DNA of 46,035 nt, from contig NZ_CP040910.1 in assembly GCF_013394085.1 (NCBI RefSeq), forward strand, positions 767,509 to 813,543. The letters run 5' to 3'. The notes below the pieces were generated by a model that saw only the letters and a program-made list of their open reading frames with translations, was not told where the DNA came from and ran no database searches. Shown here piece after piece: positions 1-7,054 of this stretch. Numbering within the stretch: the first letter of the stretch is position 1; each line of letters opens with the position of its first letter. Made by a program: the position numbers and the translations under genes. Source of the stretch: Limosilactobacillus fermentum. GTDB taxonomy: Bacteria > Bacillota > Bacilli > Lactobacillales > Lactobacillaceae.

Positions 1-6
1 GCGTCC

Positions 7-102
7 TTAAAAGAACGTGTTTCCTTGCCCGCTTTCAAAAACCTGGTGGGCCCGTTTCGCCACGTCGTCTGGGATCGAAAAGTCGATCAGCCGTTCGTCC
101 AT
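7..102 (-). CDS. Small DinJ/RelB-like antitoxin fragment (31 aa)
   Basis: A 31-codon reading frame starts at 102 after a good Shine-Dalgarno (AGAAAGGAG, about 6 nt upstream) and ends at a TAA at 7-9. The peptide begins MDERLIDFSIPDDVAKRAHQ, which resembles the first strand and helix of RelB/DinJ ribbon-helix-helix antitoxins. The usual second helix and toxin-binding tail are missing, so it is probably a truncated antitoxin gene rather than a complete one. It lies just downstream of another DinJ-like ORF on the same strand, and the two could share a transcript. Any partner toxin would lie outside the window. Function is inferred only from similarity of a short segment. Confidence 0.4.
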   Translation of the reverse strand: MDERLIDFSIPDDVAKRAHQVFESGQGNTFF

Positions 103-137
103 GGTGAGCTCCTTTCTGGAAGTAAGCTTCCGTTGGG

Positions 138-395
138 TTAAGATTCCAATTGACTGAACCAATCCCCGCGATCGTTGTCGGATGAAAAGTCATCTTCGGT
201 GAGAGGGCAGCCACTAAACCGGGTGGCAAAGTGGCTGGTGGCGGCTGGTTCAAAGGGGAGCTCGCCCATCTTGGCGACGGTAGTATAGAAGTTCTTTAAG
301 AAGACCGACCGGGAAACCCCGGCGTTATTACAAAAGTCGTCTAGGTAATTGAGTAGTAAATCGTCGATGAATAGCGATTCAATGTGATTAGCCAT
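138..395 (-). CDS. RelB/DinJ-like ribbon-helix-helix antitoxin
   Basis: 85 aa. The middle of the protein (about residues 20-50) carries the pattern CNNAGVSRSVFLKNFYTTVA followed by GELPFEP. This matches the second helix and the LPFEP/LPFDP segment typical of DinJ/RelB antitoxins, which dimerise, bind their own promoter and neutralise a YafQ/RelE-type RNase toxin. The start at 395 follows a modest AGGGG ribosome-binding site. The C-terminal third (Ser/Asp-rich, ending WFSQLES) looks like the toxin-wrapping tail. No toxin ORF is visible next to it; the following minus-strand ORF is only a 31-aa DinJ-like fragment. It could therefore be an orphan antitoxin acting only as a DNA-binding protein. 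Confidence 0.5.
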   Translation of the reverse strand: MANHIESLFIDDLLLNYLDDFCNNAGVSRSVFLKNFYTTVAKMGELPFEPAATSHFATRFSGCPLTEDDFSSDNDRGDWFSQLES

Positions 396-420
396 AGTGA
401 TTACCCCTATCTATTTGCTA

Positions 421-449
421 ATTATACCTGAACAATAGAGATTTAGTAC
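421..449 (-). promoter_or_regulatory. Putative promoter of the antitoxin gene
   Basis: On the minus strand a perfect -10 hexamer TATAAT lies at 421-426, 26 nt before the start codon at 395. The -35 position at 17-bp spacing (GTACTA) is poor, so activity may depend on the -10. The run CTATCTAT occurs both downstream (409-416) and upstream (460-467) of this promoter and could be an autoregulatory operator; that is inference. Confidence 0.35.
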
Positions 450-565
450 GAATTATAACTATCTATCGATAAATTTAAAGATCGTTAGGTTGACCGCTTA
501 AAAACGAAAGAATCAAAAGTCGGCGCCGTGCTTTTAGATGCTTTGAGACAAAGATTAGAGAAGCC

Positions 566-594
566 TTTTCTTACGGCCACCACCGCTGTATACT
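566..594 (+). promoter_or_regulatory. Putative promoter of the sda operon
   Basis: A good -10 hexamer, TATACT at 589-594, sits 25 nt before the sdaAB start, with a weak T-rich -35 (TTTTCT) at 17-bp spacing. The Shine-Dalgarno GGAGGA follows at about 607-612. The remaining sequence from 396 to 619 contains no gene; apart from the two opposing promoters nothing else was recognised. Confidence 0.35.
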
Positions 595-619
595 GAATCA
601 AGATTCGGAGGAAGTATAA

Positions 620-1300
620 ATGACGGAAAATTACCGGAGTGTTTTTGATATCATTGGCCCGATCATGATTGGACCTTCTAGTTCACATACGGCCGGGGCG
701 GTTGCAATTGGTCGGGTGGCCCGCCAGGTGCTCGGTCAGACGCCGGTTCGGGTGACGGTCCACTACTATGAATCGTTTGCCCAGACCCACCAGGGCCACG
801 GCACCGATTACGCCATCGTGGCCGGCCTCTTGCAAATGGATCCGGCTGACCCGCGAGTGCCCAATTCGCGCGAACTGGCGAGCCAGGCCGGGATTGAGAT
901 CAACTTCGTCGAAGAACCCGGCGCAAGCCCGATTGGTCACCCCAACACGGCGGTGCTCGACCTGGTCGGCGCCACCAAGCAGACCAGTCTGTCCGGCTGC
1001 TCGGTCGGCGGCGGAATCATTGAGGTCCGTGAACTGGTCCTGGAAGGGGTGGCGATTCAACCGTCTGGCCCCCTGCCAATTGTCCTCTTCCAGGCCCCGG
1101 TCGCCGATCAAGCCAAGCAAGAGCAGGGGCGCTTGTTAATTAACGACCTGGAGTGGAAGGCCCCCTTTATCAAGCAACAGGTCTTTACCAGCCCGCACAG
1201 CACGATTTGGACCTTTGACCTCAAGGACTACCTGCAAGACGACTTGCGGACCTATTTACTACAAACCTACCCGGGCATCATTTGTTTAGAGGAGTCGTAA
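620..1300 (+). CDS. sdaAB: L-serine dehydratase, iron-sulfur-dependent, beta subunit
   Basis: 226 aa, the usual size of the beta subunit of the two-subunit Firmicute enzyme. With SdaAA it deaminates L-serine to pyruvate and ammonia in the cytoplasm using an oxygen-labile [4Fe-4S] cluster. The N-terminus carries the hallmark MIGPSSSHTAGA motif (about residues 16-27), thought to bind the substrate carboxylate, followed by YYESFAQTHQGHGTDYA. The C-terminal segment after the GGG at about residue 132 would be the ACT-like regulatory part, though a clear ACT signature is not obvious. RBS GGAGGAAG. The sdaAA start codon directly follows its TAA, so the two are translationally coupled. Confidence 0.93.
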   Translation: MTENYRSVFDIIGPIMIGPSSSHTAGAVAIGRVARQVLGQTPVRVTVHYYESFAQTHQGHGTDYAIVAGLLQMDPADPRVPNSRELASQAGIEINFVEEPGASPIGHPNTAVLDLVGATKQTSLSGCSVGGGIIEVRELVLEGVAIQPSGPLPIVLFQAPVADQAKQEQGRLLINDLEWKAPFIKQQVFTSPHSTIWTFDLKDYLQDDLRTYLLQTYPGIICLEES

Positions 1301-2188
1301 ATGTTTAAATCGATTGATGAACTGGTCACCACCGCTACCAACCAGGGTTTGCCGCTGTCGGAAGTGATCATCAACCAAGAAATTTTAACCAGCGGGAAGT
1401 CGCGCGAACAGATTTTCCAACGGATGAGAAACAACCTCGCTACCATGAAGGCGGCCGTTGAGCGGGGGACTAGCGGTCAGGGCGTCCACTCGGCGACCGG
1501 TTTGACGGGTGGTCAAGCCGTGAAGGTCAAGGAGTATCGCCAGACGCACCGCACCCTGTCCGGGGACGCCATGATGGCCGCCGTGGAAGGGGCAATCGCC
1601 ACCAACGAGGTTAACGCCGCCATGGGGGTGATTTGCGCCACCCCCACCGCCGGTTCTTCCGGGACCCTGCCGGGGATCTTGTTTGCCCTTAACGACCGCT
1701 TGAAGTTGACCGAAGACCAAATGCTACACTTTTTGTTCACCGCCGGCGGGATGGGGATGATCATCGCCAACAAGGCCAGCATTGCCGGTGCTTCCGGTGG
1801 TTGCCAGGCCGAGGTCGGGTCGGCGAGTGCGATGGGGGCGGCGGCCGCCGTCGAAATCGCCGGTGGCACCCCCGTTCAGTCAGCCAACGCCCTGGCGATT
1901 GCCATGAGTAACTTGTTAGGGTTGGTGTGCGACCCGCTAGCCGGCCTGGTCGAGGTGCCCTGCGTCAACCGCAACGCCACCGGGGCTGGTAACGCCCTGA
2001 TCGCCGCTGACTTAGCCCTAGCCGGGTGCACCTCCCTAGTGCCGGCCGACGAGGTGATCGCGGCGATGGATAAAATTGGCCGCCAAATGCCAGTTGAACT
2101 GCGTGAGACCGGTCTAGGCGGCTTAGCCGGCACCCCAACCGGGCAACAAATTAAGCTCCGGATCTTTGGAAAGGACCTGGAGTCATGA
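1301..2188 (+). CDS. sdaAA: L-serine dehydratase, iron-sulfur-dependent, alpha subunit
   Basis: 295 aa, full length for the catalytic alpha subunit. It holds the conserved segments ATGLTGGQ (about residues 65-72), ICATPTAGSSGTLPG, GASGGCQAEVGSASAMG and CDPLAGLVEVPCVNRN, whose cysteines are the expected [4Fe-4S] ligands; the cluster aquates the serine hydroxyl for elimination. The start codon directly abuts the sdaAB stop, and its 3' end overlaps the next gene by 4 nt (ATGA), so three genes form one operon. In lactobacilli this enzyme feeds serine carbon into pyruvate. Confidence 0.95.
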   Translation: MFKSIDELVTTATNQGLPLSEVIINQEILTSGKSREQIFQRMRNNLATMKAAVERGTSGQGVHSATGLTGGQAVKVKEYRQTHRTLSGDAMMAAVEGAIATNEVNAAMGVICATPTAGSSGTLPGILFALNDRLKLTEDQMLHFLFTAGGMGMIIANKASIAGASGGCQAEVGSASAMGAAAAVEIAGGTPVQSANALAIAMSNLLGLVCDPLAGLVEVPCVNRNATGAGNALIAADLALAGCTSLVPADEVIAAMDKIGRQMPVELRETGLGGLAGTPTGQQIKLRIFGKDLES

Positions 2189-2499
2189 GGGCGCCGGAAG
2201 AGATCCAAGCAGACATCATGGACGCTTTGACTTCAGTGATCGATCCCGAGCTGGGCGTCGATGTGGTGAACCTGGGTCTAATCAACAGCGTCGACCTCAA
2301 GGATGACGGGATCTGCGACCTCTCGATGACCTTGACGATGATGGGCTGCCCCTTGCAGGGAATTTTACGCCGGGAGGTGACCCAGGCGTTAGTAACGGTG
2401 CCGGAGGTTCACCACGTCAATATTGACCTGGTGTGGGAGCCGGCCTGGACGGTGGCGCGGATGAGCCGCCAGGCCCGGTTGCTCTTGGGGATCCACTAA
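2185..2499 (+). CDS. MIP18/DUF59-family Fe-S cluster assembly protein
   Basis: 104 aa. The pattern VIDPELGVDVVNLGLI (about residues 13-28), then SMTLTMMGCPL with one conserved cysteine and VWEPAW near the end, identifies the MIP18/DUF59 family (SufT/PaaD-like). These small cytoplasmic proteins help mature or deliver iron-sulfur clusters. It overlaps sdaAA by 4 nt and a terminator follows, so it is the last gene of the serine dehydratase operon. Because SdaA needs an oxygen-sensitive [4Fe-4S] cluster, a dedicated maturation or repair role is a reasonable inference. It could also be a general assembly factor that happens to be co-transcribed. Confidence 0.8.
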   Translation: MRAPEEIQADIMDALTSVIDPELGVDVVNLGLINSVDLKDDGICDLSMTLTMMGCPLQGILRREVTQALVTVPEVHHVNIDLVWEPAWTVARMSRQARLLLGIH

Positions 2500-2523
2500 A
2501 ATTGAAGCTGCTGTTTTTTCAGG

Positions 2524-2566
2524 AGGGTGTTCGTCGTTTGATAACCGAACGGCGAGCGCCCTTTTT
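2524..2566 (+). terminator. Intrinsic terminator of the sda operon
   Basis: Arms AGGGTGTTCGTCGTT and AACGGCGAGCGCCCT pair along 15 positions (three G-U pairs) around a 9-nt loop, followed by TTTTT. It lies 25 nt after the DUF59 stop codon. Confidence 0.85.
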
Positions 2567-2631
2567 GCGTCCAATTAAGCGAATTTTAATCTAATTTTGT
2601 CCCCCTCGTAAGGGTGAATATTAGCAAGATT

Positions 2632-2655
2632 ATCTATCTGTGTCCATAGATAGAT
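2632..2655. repeat. Perfect 8-bp inverted repeat in the gap before the IS
   Basis: ATCTATCT and AGATAGAT are separated by 8 nt. There is no T-run, so it is more like an operator than a terminator. The 2567-2750 gap is AT-rich and has no gene. It may be the upstream region of a gene that was lost when the IS30 element and the adjoining prophage remnant arrived. Confidence 0.4.
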
Positions 2656-2750
2656 TAAGCGAAAGATGTTTATTTAATAATCGATATCGATAAAATCGAC
2701 TAATAAGTCAAACCCTTATAAAGAAATATTTGTAATTACACTAAGGATAT

Positions 2751-3815
2751 GGTAGATTGTAAGATTAAATAGAATTCTACCCAGACAAAAAATTTGGATA
2801 GAAAAAGGGCAATGGACCCGGTATTGTTTTAAGTGACAAAACTATAAACAATAGGAGTCCATTACCCATGAGTCACATTTTAACATTATCGGATAGAACT
2901 GTCATCCAAACGCTGCTTAAGGTTGGTTACTCACAAAAACAAATTGCTGAAGAAGTTGGTGTAGCTCCTTCAACCATCAACTATGAACTAAAGCGCTGTC
3001 CTAAGGGATACTATGACGCTGATCAAGCTCAGGAAGACTGCGAAAAGAAGCTAACTCACCGGGGGCGGAAAACTCTTCTAACAGAGAATTTAAGAGAATT
3101 CGTCCGTGGGATCATTCTCGAACAGCGGTGGAGTTTTGAAGTCATCGCGCATATTCTCCAAATGCCATTCAAAACCCTCTATAACTGGCTGGACAAGGGC
3201 TGGTTGGACATCAAACGCGAGGTCCTTCCAGACCACGGTGTGCGGTACCGAAAGAGCCACGATGGTCGTGGTCAGTACACACGTGGGGCGAAGTTTATCG
3301 ACCAACGTCCGGACGAGGCTAACCTGCGTCAAGAGATTGGTCATTTTGAAGTCGATACCATCCTATCAGGAAAAACCAGGGGCGAGGTCCTAGCTACCTT
3401 TACTGATCGTAAGTCCCGACTAATGATTATTCGTCGTTTACCGGGACGTGATAGTAAAGCTATGACTAAGGCAATCCTAGAGCTTAACGAGGAGTTGCGC
3501 GGCTTGATCAAGTCAATCACCAGCGATCACGGTAAGGAATTCGCAGGCTTCAAGGAAATTGAAGCCTGCGGAATTGCCCATTATTTTGCCCACCCGTATG
3601 CGCCACATGAACGTGGAACCAACGAACGGTTGAACCGCGAGCTTCGGCTACACATTCCAAAGAACCAGCCAATTGAGAGCGTTACGAACGAAGAGCTGAC
3701 CATGATCTCAAAGTACTTAAACTGGCGTCCCCGGAAATGTTTAGGGTGGAAAACGCCACTCCAAGTCTTCTTTGGTGACTTGTCCGAAAAATTCGATTAA
3801 TTGTTGCAATCTACC
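2751..3815 (+). mobile_element. IS30-family insertion sequence, intact copy (1065 bp)
   Basis: The ends were placed by comparing this copy with the inverted copy at 43689-44754: identity begins at GGTAGATTGTAAG and ends at TTGCAATCTACC. The terminal inverted repeats are therefore about GGTAGATTGYAA, imperfect further in. One transposase gene fills most of the element. Flanks are ...GATAT and GTTCG..., so no target duplication is visible here. At least seven substitutions and one indel separate the two copies. Which named IS this is cannot be told without a database. Confidence 0.9.
2868..3800 (+). CDS. IS30-family transposase
   Basis: 310 aa, complete. The N-terminus has an IS30-type helix-turn-helix (about residues 15-40, GYSQKQIAEEVGVAPSTINY), followed by the DDE catalytic core. 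The acidic triad is visible as EVDTIL (first Asp, about residue 162), SDHGKEF (second Asp) and HERGTNERLNRE (Glu). The C-terminus WRPRKCLGWKTP is a signature of the family. The RBS ATAGGAG precedes the ATG. This copy is intact and could mobilise both this element and the frameshifted copy at the other end of the window. Confidence 0.95.
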   Translation: MSHILTLSDRTVIQTLLKVGYSQKQIAEEVGVAPSTINYELKRCPKGYYDADQAQEDCEKKLTHRGRKTLLTENLREFVRGIILEQRWSFEVIAHILQMPFKTLYNWLDKGWLDIKREVLPDHGVRYRKSHDGRGQYTRGAKFIDQRPDEANLRQEIGHFEVDTILSGKTRGEVLATFTDRKSRLMIIRRLPGRDSKAMTKAILELNEELRGLIKSITSDHGKEFAGFKEIEACGIAHYFAHPYAPHERGTNERLNRELRLHIPKNQPIESVTNEELTMISKYLNWRPRKCLGWKTPLQVFFGDLSEKFD

Positions 3816-3840
3816 GTTCGTATATTCTTATGATATACTT

Positions 3841-3929
3841 GAGGGGTTGAATGGTCTGATAAGGGCGCAATTTACGCCTCAATTCAACCCCTTAGCTCAT
3901 CCCTATGGTAGTAGGGATGAGCCTTTTTT
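3841..3929 (+). ncRNA. Candidate structured small RNA ending in a terminator
   Basis: Two consecutive hairpins are seen. An 11-bp perfect stem (AGGGGTTGAAT at 3842-3852 with ATTCAACCCCT at 3882-3892) encloses a smaller GGGCG/CGCCT hairpin (3863-3879). Then an 11-bp perfect terminator stem (GCTCATCCCTA with TAGGGATGAGC, 3895-3922) is followed by six T. A -10-like TATACT lies at 3833-3838, but the matching -35 position falls inside the IS30 end at 3815. There is no ORF. The region sits where a prophage integrase would normally end, which recalls phage-associated structured RNAs reported next to lactobacillus integrase genes; that family assignment is inference. Confidence 0.5.
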
Positions 3930-3934
3930 GTTTT

Positions 3935-5158
3935 CTAAATGTTTAACATTTGCTTCTTCTTAGCTTCAAACTCTTCTTGAGTTATTACGCCATCATCAGC
4001 TAGCTTCTTATATTTAACAATTTCGTCGGCTGCCGAAATAGATTTTTGACTTTGGTTAGTAAGCTTTTTTTGCTGCTCAAGCTGCAAGCGCTGAGTATTT
4101 TTACTAATCGTGGCATCAAGGACACCACAAACATCATGAAACTGTTTGTAGTATTCATTTGCTACAAATCCGCCCTTCTTTGTTTCAGAATTTAGAAACA
4201 TCAAACGAATATTCTCGTTGTTACTAAAAGTGATTACAACACCAAGCTTATCAACATAATCATAATTTTTCCCTCCGGTAACGGCTCCCACAATGGCCCC
4301 AGCACCACCAGCGATAGCACCACCAACTACAGCTCTAGTAATGCCATGCTTTTTAGTTTGGTTGTGACCTTCTTCAATAGGAGTGTAACTTACAATATCA
4401 GAGAATTTGTATACCCTATAGTGCTTGTCCAATAATGTTGTGTCCATAAGTATTTCTTCTCTACTAGGATCAAAATAGTACCTTCCAACTTTTAAGGCTC
4501 CATCATTTTTAAATGGAGCAGCAGTTTTTTGATATTCGGCTTGAAGTTCCTGATCGTGCTGTTCGAGAGCCTTAACTTTATTTTGATTAGTCACATCTGT
4601 ATCAAATTTCGCTATATGGTTTTTATAGTATTGCTTATAGAGAGGTACGTTATGTGACTTTCTATATTCTATCCATTCTTTTTTAGGCACGATAAACCAA
4701 ACGCTACCGTCGATTGGCGATACTTTGACTTTTTGTTCCAAACACCAAGTAACTATCCAGAAGACTAGTGCTATAAGTGGATTCCAAAAAATAAGCAATA
4801 TAGTAATACCGGCTGTTACTAGCTGATACGTTGTATATCGACGATAATAAGAGACATCATCATTTAAATGATATTCATTGTAATTAGTTACCTTTTTCCC
4901 TTGGGAAACATTTGAAGATGTAGAAGATGTGTTGCGCTCGTTCTTTTTAGTCAAAGCATCAGCAATAACTTTTCTAGTATCTATAGATGTGCGGTAATAA
5001 ATTTTATTGTATAGTTTTCGCTTAGGATGAAGCCATCCTGCAGTCTTTGTCCCATACCCAGGAATAAGACTCTTCTTTAATTTTCTGGTGTATGCGCCCT
5101 TATACTTTGCGGCTAAAGATTTTTTAATTGATGGTTTGCGCAGTATACCTCGTGACAT
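3935..5158 (-). CDS. Prophage-type SHOCT-domain membrane-associated protein
   Basis: 407 aa. A basic N-terminus with the pattern KKSLIPGYGTKTAGWLHPKR (about 28-47) is followed by a hydrophobic hairpin at about 112-140 and a charged linker. A glycine-rich segment comes next (about 278-296, many GG and GA pairs), like a glycine zipper. The C-terminal SHOCT domain spans about 375-407 (DEIVKYKKLADDGVITQEEF). SHOCT segments are short oligomerisation-type helices common on phage and membrane proteins. RBS GGGAGG sits 6 nt before the start. Low GC and position point to the prophage lysogeny module. Function unknown; a role in superinfection exclusion or abortive infection is only a guess. Confidence 0.75.
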   Translation of the reverse strand: MSRGILRKPSIKKSLAAKYKGAYTRKLKKSLIPGYGTKTAGWLHPKRKLYNKIYYRTSIDTRKVIADALTKKNERNTSSTSSNVSQGKKVTNYNEYHLNDDVSYYRRYTTYQLVTAGITILLIFWNPLIALVFWIVTWCLEQKVKVSPIDGSVWFIVPKKEWIEYRKSHNVPLYKQYYKNHIAKFDTDVTNQNKVKALEQHDQELQAEYQKTAAPFKNDGALKVGRYYFDPSREEILMDTTLLDKHYRVYKFSDIVSYTPIEEGHNQTKKHGITRAVVGGAIAGGAGAIVGAVTGGKNYDYVDKLGVVITFSNNENIRLMFLNSETKKGGFVANEYYKQFHDVCGVLDATISKNTQRLQLEQQKKLTNQSQKSISAADEIVKYKKLADDGVITQEEFEAKKKQMLNI

Positions 5159-5177
5159 TTTATCCTCCCAACAGCTT

Positions 5178-5204
5178 TTAACGTCAATCAGGGTTGGACG
5201 TTAA
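5178..5204. repeat. 8-bp inverted repeat upstream of the SHOCT gene
   Basis: TTAACGTC (5178-5185) and GACGTTAA (5197-5204) flank 11 nt, between the channel gene and the SHOCT gene. No T-run follows on either strand, so a regulatory site or an mRNA hairpin near the SHOCT translation start is more likely than a terminator. Confidence 0.4.
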
Positions 5205-5253
5205 CAATCCAGCATTAAAAAACTGGGTAGCTAATATTTTAGGAATTGTAATC

Positions 5254-5988
5254 CTAGTTTTTCTTCTTGATGATCTGCTCTAGTCTATCTAATTTATCGT
5301 TCAACTGGACATTCTCATTATGTAGTTTAGCTAATTCTTCCTTTAAGTTAACTTCATCGTTGGAAATAAAGAAATTACTAATCGAACTGGTTAGCATACC
5401 TATAAAGCCAATTCCAATGATCATTACCATAACTGCAGCTAACTTACCCATAGAGGTGGTTGGTGAAATATCACCATAGCCAACGGTTGTAGCAGTAGTA
5501 ATTGACCACCACAGAGCGGTAGCAAAATCGACCTTTTCTGAAATGCTATACATAGAAGCGCCAATGATTAATACTGCAATGCTTACGTAGATGTAATAAA
5601 TTAAACCATTGGTATTAATAAACTTGCGTAGCTTACCGATAAGACCAACTAACCGAACCAGTCTTAGCAGCTTTAAAAGTATAAAGATACGAAAAATCCT
5701 GGCGGCCCGGAAAAAATAGAAGGCCTGGTTAACAGGGATAATGGAAAGTAGATCCCAAATGTTGCTAGTAATAAATTTTCGTTTATTTTTTGATGCAATT
5801 AATCTACCAAAATAATCAATTGTAAAGATAGTCAGTATTAAGTTGTCAAACACGTTGTATGGATAGGCGGTAATATCAATACTCTTAGCATAATCCAATA
5901 CGATCATAAAAATCGAAGCGATCGATAGTACTGCCATCGTGATTTCGTAGCCGATATAAATTATATTTTTATATTTATTGTTAATCAT
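5254..5988 (-). CDS. Voltage-sensor-type potassium channel, prophage-associated
   Basis: 244 aa. It has six hydrophobic segments in the Kv-like order. S4 (about 94-121) carries regularly spaced basic residues (RAARIFRIFILLKLLRLVRL). The pore loop holds the K+ selectivity filter TTVGYGD (167-173), followed by the last membrane helix. The C-terminus (about 213-244) is a coiled coil (EELAKLHNENVQLNDKLDRL) that would hold the tetramer. The start codon overlaps the stop of the upstream peptidase gene by 4 nt (ATGA). The architecture is clear. The unusual point is its place in a phage repressor operon, suggesting a membrane-potential function expressed during lysogeny (inference). Confidence 0.88.
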   Translation of the reverse strand: MINNKYKNIIYIGYEITMAVLSIASIFMIVLDYAKSIDITAYPYNVFDNLILTIFTIDYFGRLIASKNKRKFITSNIWDLLSIIPVNQAFYFFRAARIFRIFILLKLLRLVRLVGLIGKLRKFINTNGLIYYIYVSIAVLIIGASMYSISEKVDFATALWWSITTATTVGYGDISPTTSMGKLAAVMVMIIGIGFIGMLTSSISNFFISNDEVNLKEELAKLHNENVQLNDKLDRLEQIIKKKN

Positions 5989-6266
5989 GGTTGGATAAAG
6001 TCCTTGACCAGGCGGGTGGCAAACCGGATAGCCTGTCCCTCTTCTTTTATTACTCCCACACGTTGGATGTCTGAGAGATCGCCACAGTCTAATTCATGGT
6101 GGAAGACCTCATGCAACGCCGTCATAAGTTGAGTTAAATTATCGTCGTTGGCATTGATATAGACGTCTGCACCTTTGATTAGCCCGTGAAAGTGTGGGTT
6201 AGGTACATCGATTGACCAAAACCGTAGTTCTGGGTACTGATCCTCCAATTTCTCCAAATCGGTCAT
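5985..6266 (-). CDS. ImmA/IrrE-like Zn-metallopeptidase, prophage type
   Basis: 93 aa. A short protein with the zinc-peptidase motif HEVFHH (HExxH, about residues 52-57) in the context MTALHEVFHHELDCGD, and a following helix with FATRLV. This matches the compact ImmA/IrrE-type peptidases of lactobacillus prophages. In integrative elements such peptidases cleave the CI-like repressor to induce the element. Here the resident repressor is itself a self-cleaving S24 protein, so the substrate is uncertain. The gene is coupled to the downstream channel gene by an ATGA overlap. An accurate role cannot be given from sequence alone. Confidence 0.75.
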   Translation of the reverse strand: MTDLEKLEDQYPELRFWSIDVPNPHFHGLIKGADVYINANDDNLTQLMTALHEVFHHELDCGDLSDIQRVGVIKEEGQAIRFATRLVKDFIQP

Positions 6267-6295
6267 ATGGCCAGCTTCACTACTAACGTTCGGGT

Positions 6296-6940
6296 TTACT
6301 TATTTAATAATTTCCGTAAGTAATTTCCAACGGCTTTATCCTGGCTATTTGTCGTGTCATAAAAACTGGTGAAATTGCCGTATGGATTAGTCACGTAGTC
6401 AGCCATCTCACTCATCTTATCGTAGGAGTTTTGGTAAAGCTTGATGCTACGGTCTGGAGCATCGCAATCCTTCATGCTGTCTAACGTATCTTTAAGTTCC
6501 TTCATGTTGTTTTCTAGCGCGTAGACCTTATCGGCATCTTTTTCAAGGGATGCTGATACGACCGTGCTTGGATCGAAATTATTATCTGACGTGTCGTCAA
6601 AGATTCCATCTTGCCAAGCATCGTAAATGTTGTTGGCGATATCTTCGGCATCGGTGGACGTTTTGGCATACAGCTTAGTGTATTTTTCAGCATAGTTATC
6701 AAAGCGGTTGTTACGATGAGTTGCGATGCTATTCTCAACCGCTCCGGCGCCAAAGCCAAGTACCAAGCTAGCAGCTAAAACAATTCCAGCAATTAGTGTT
6801 CCCTTTTTACCAACCTTAAAAATAATCTCATTTCCAGATGTTTGGCCAACAAGTAGAGTGATCAGAAACCCGATCGCAACCACAAAGGCCATGATTGCCA
6901 CTAGATAGCCCACGCCTGATAAAAATAACGCAGTTTCCAT
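6296..6940 (-). CDS. Two-TM membrane protein of the prophage lysogeny module
   Basis: 214 aa. Two hydrophobic helices (about 8-31 and 47-67) are joined by a short basic loop (FKVGKKG). A long, acidic, helical domain to residue 214 follows (many D, N, K, with repeated YDKM/YAKT-type segments), probably on one face of the membrane. RBS GGGAGG sits 8 nt before the ATG. No family was recognised. It is the first gene after the CI repressor on the same strand and is followed by the ImmA-like, channel and SHOCT genes, so it probably belongs to a lysogeny-expressed operon. A contribution to phage exclusion is inferred from position only. Confidence 0.65.
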   Translation of the reverse strand: METALFLSGVGYLVAIMAFVVAIGFLITLLVGQTSGNEIIFKVGKKGTLIAGIVLAASLVLGFGAGAVENSIATHRNNRFDNYAEKYTKLYAKTSTDAEDIANNIYDAWQDGIFDDTSDNNFDPSTVVSASLEKDADKVYALENNMKELKDTLDSMKDCDAPDRSIKLYQNSYDKMSEMADYVTNPYGNFTSFYDTTNSQDKAVGNYLRKLLNK

Positions 6941-6987
6941 TTTCAGTCCCTCCCAAAAGTCAAATTATGTATTGGACCAAGCTGTGA

Positions 6988-7054
6988 TATAATTAACTTG
7001 ATCCCGATTTCCCTCTAGCGGTGCTATCTACCCGATGCCGTTAGGGGGTTTTTT
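6988..7054 (+). ncRNA. Candidate short antisense RNA with own promoter and terminator
   Basis: An extended -10 (TGA-TATAAT, hexamer at 6988-6993) with a weak -35 (TTATGT, 17-bp spacing) points to transcription from about 7000. An intrinsic terminator follows at 7011-7054: CCCTCTAGCGG pairs with CCGTTAGGGGG through 11 positions (two G-U), then six T. The predicted RNA is about 55 nt. Its T-run overlaps the cI stop codon (TTA at 7053-7055), and it is antisense to the cI 3' end and the leader of the 214-aa gene. It contains no ORF. It resembles the compact antitoxin RNAs of type I systems, but no toxin ORF was found. Confidence 0.45.

Noticed and set aside
683-1120. Long minus-strand ORF opposite sdaAB, and many similar ones opposite polC, infB and nusA
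   Set aside because: They have low-complexity, biased composition typical of the antisense frame of GC-rich genes, lack ribosome-binding sites and overlap clear genes entirely.
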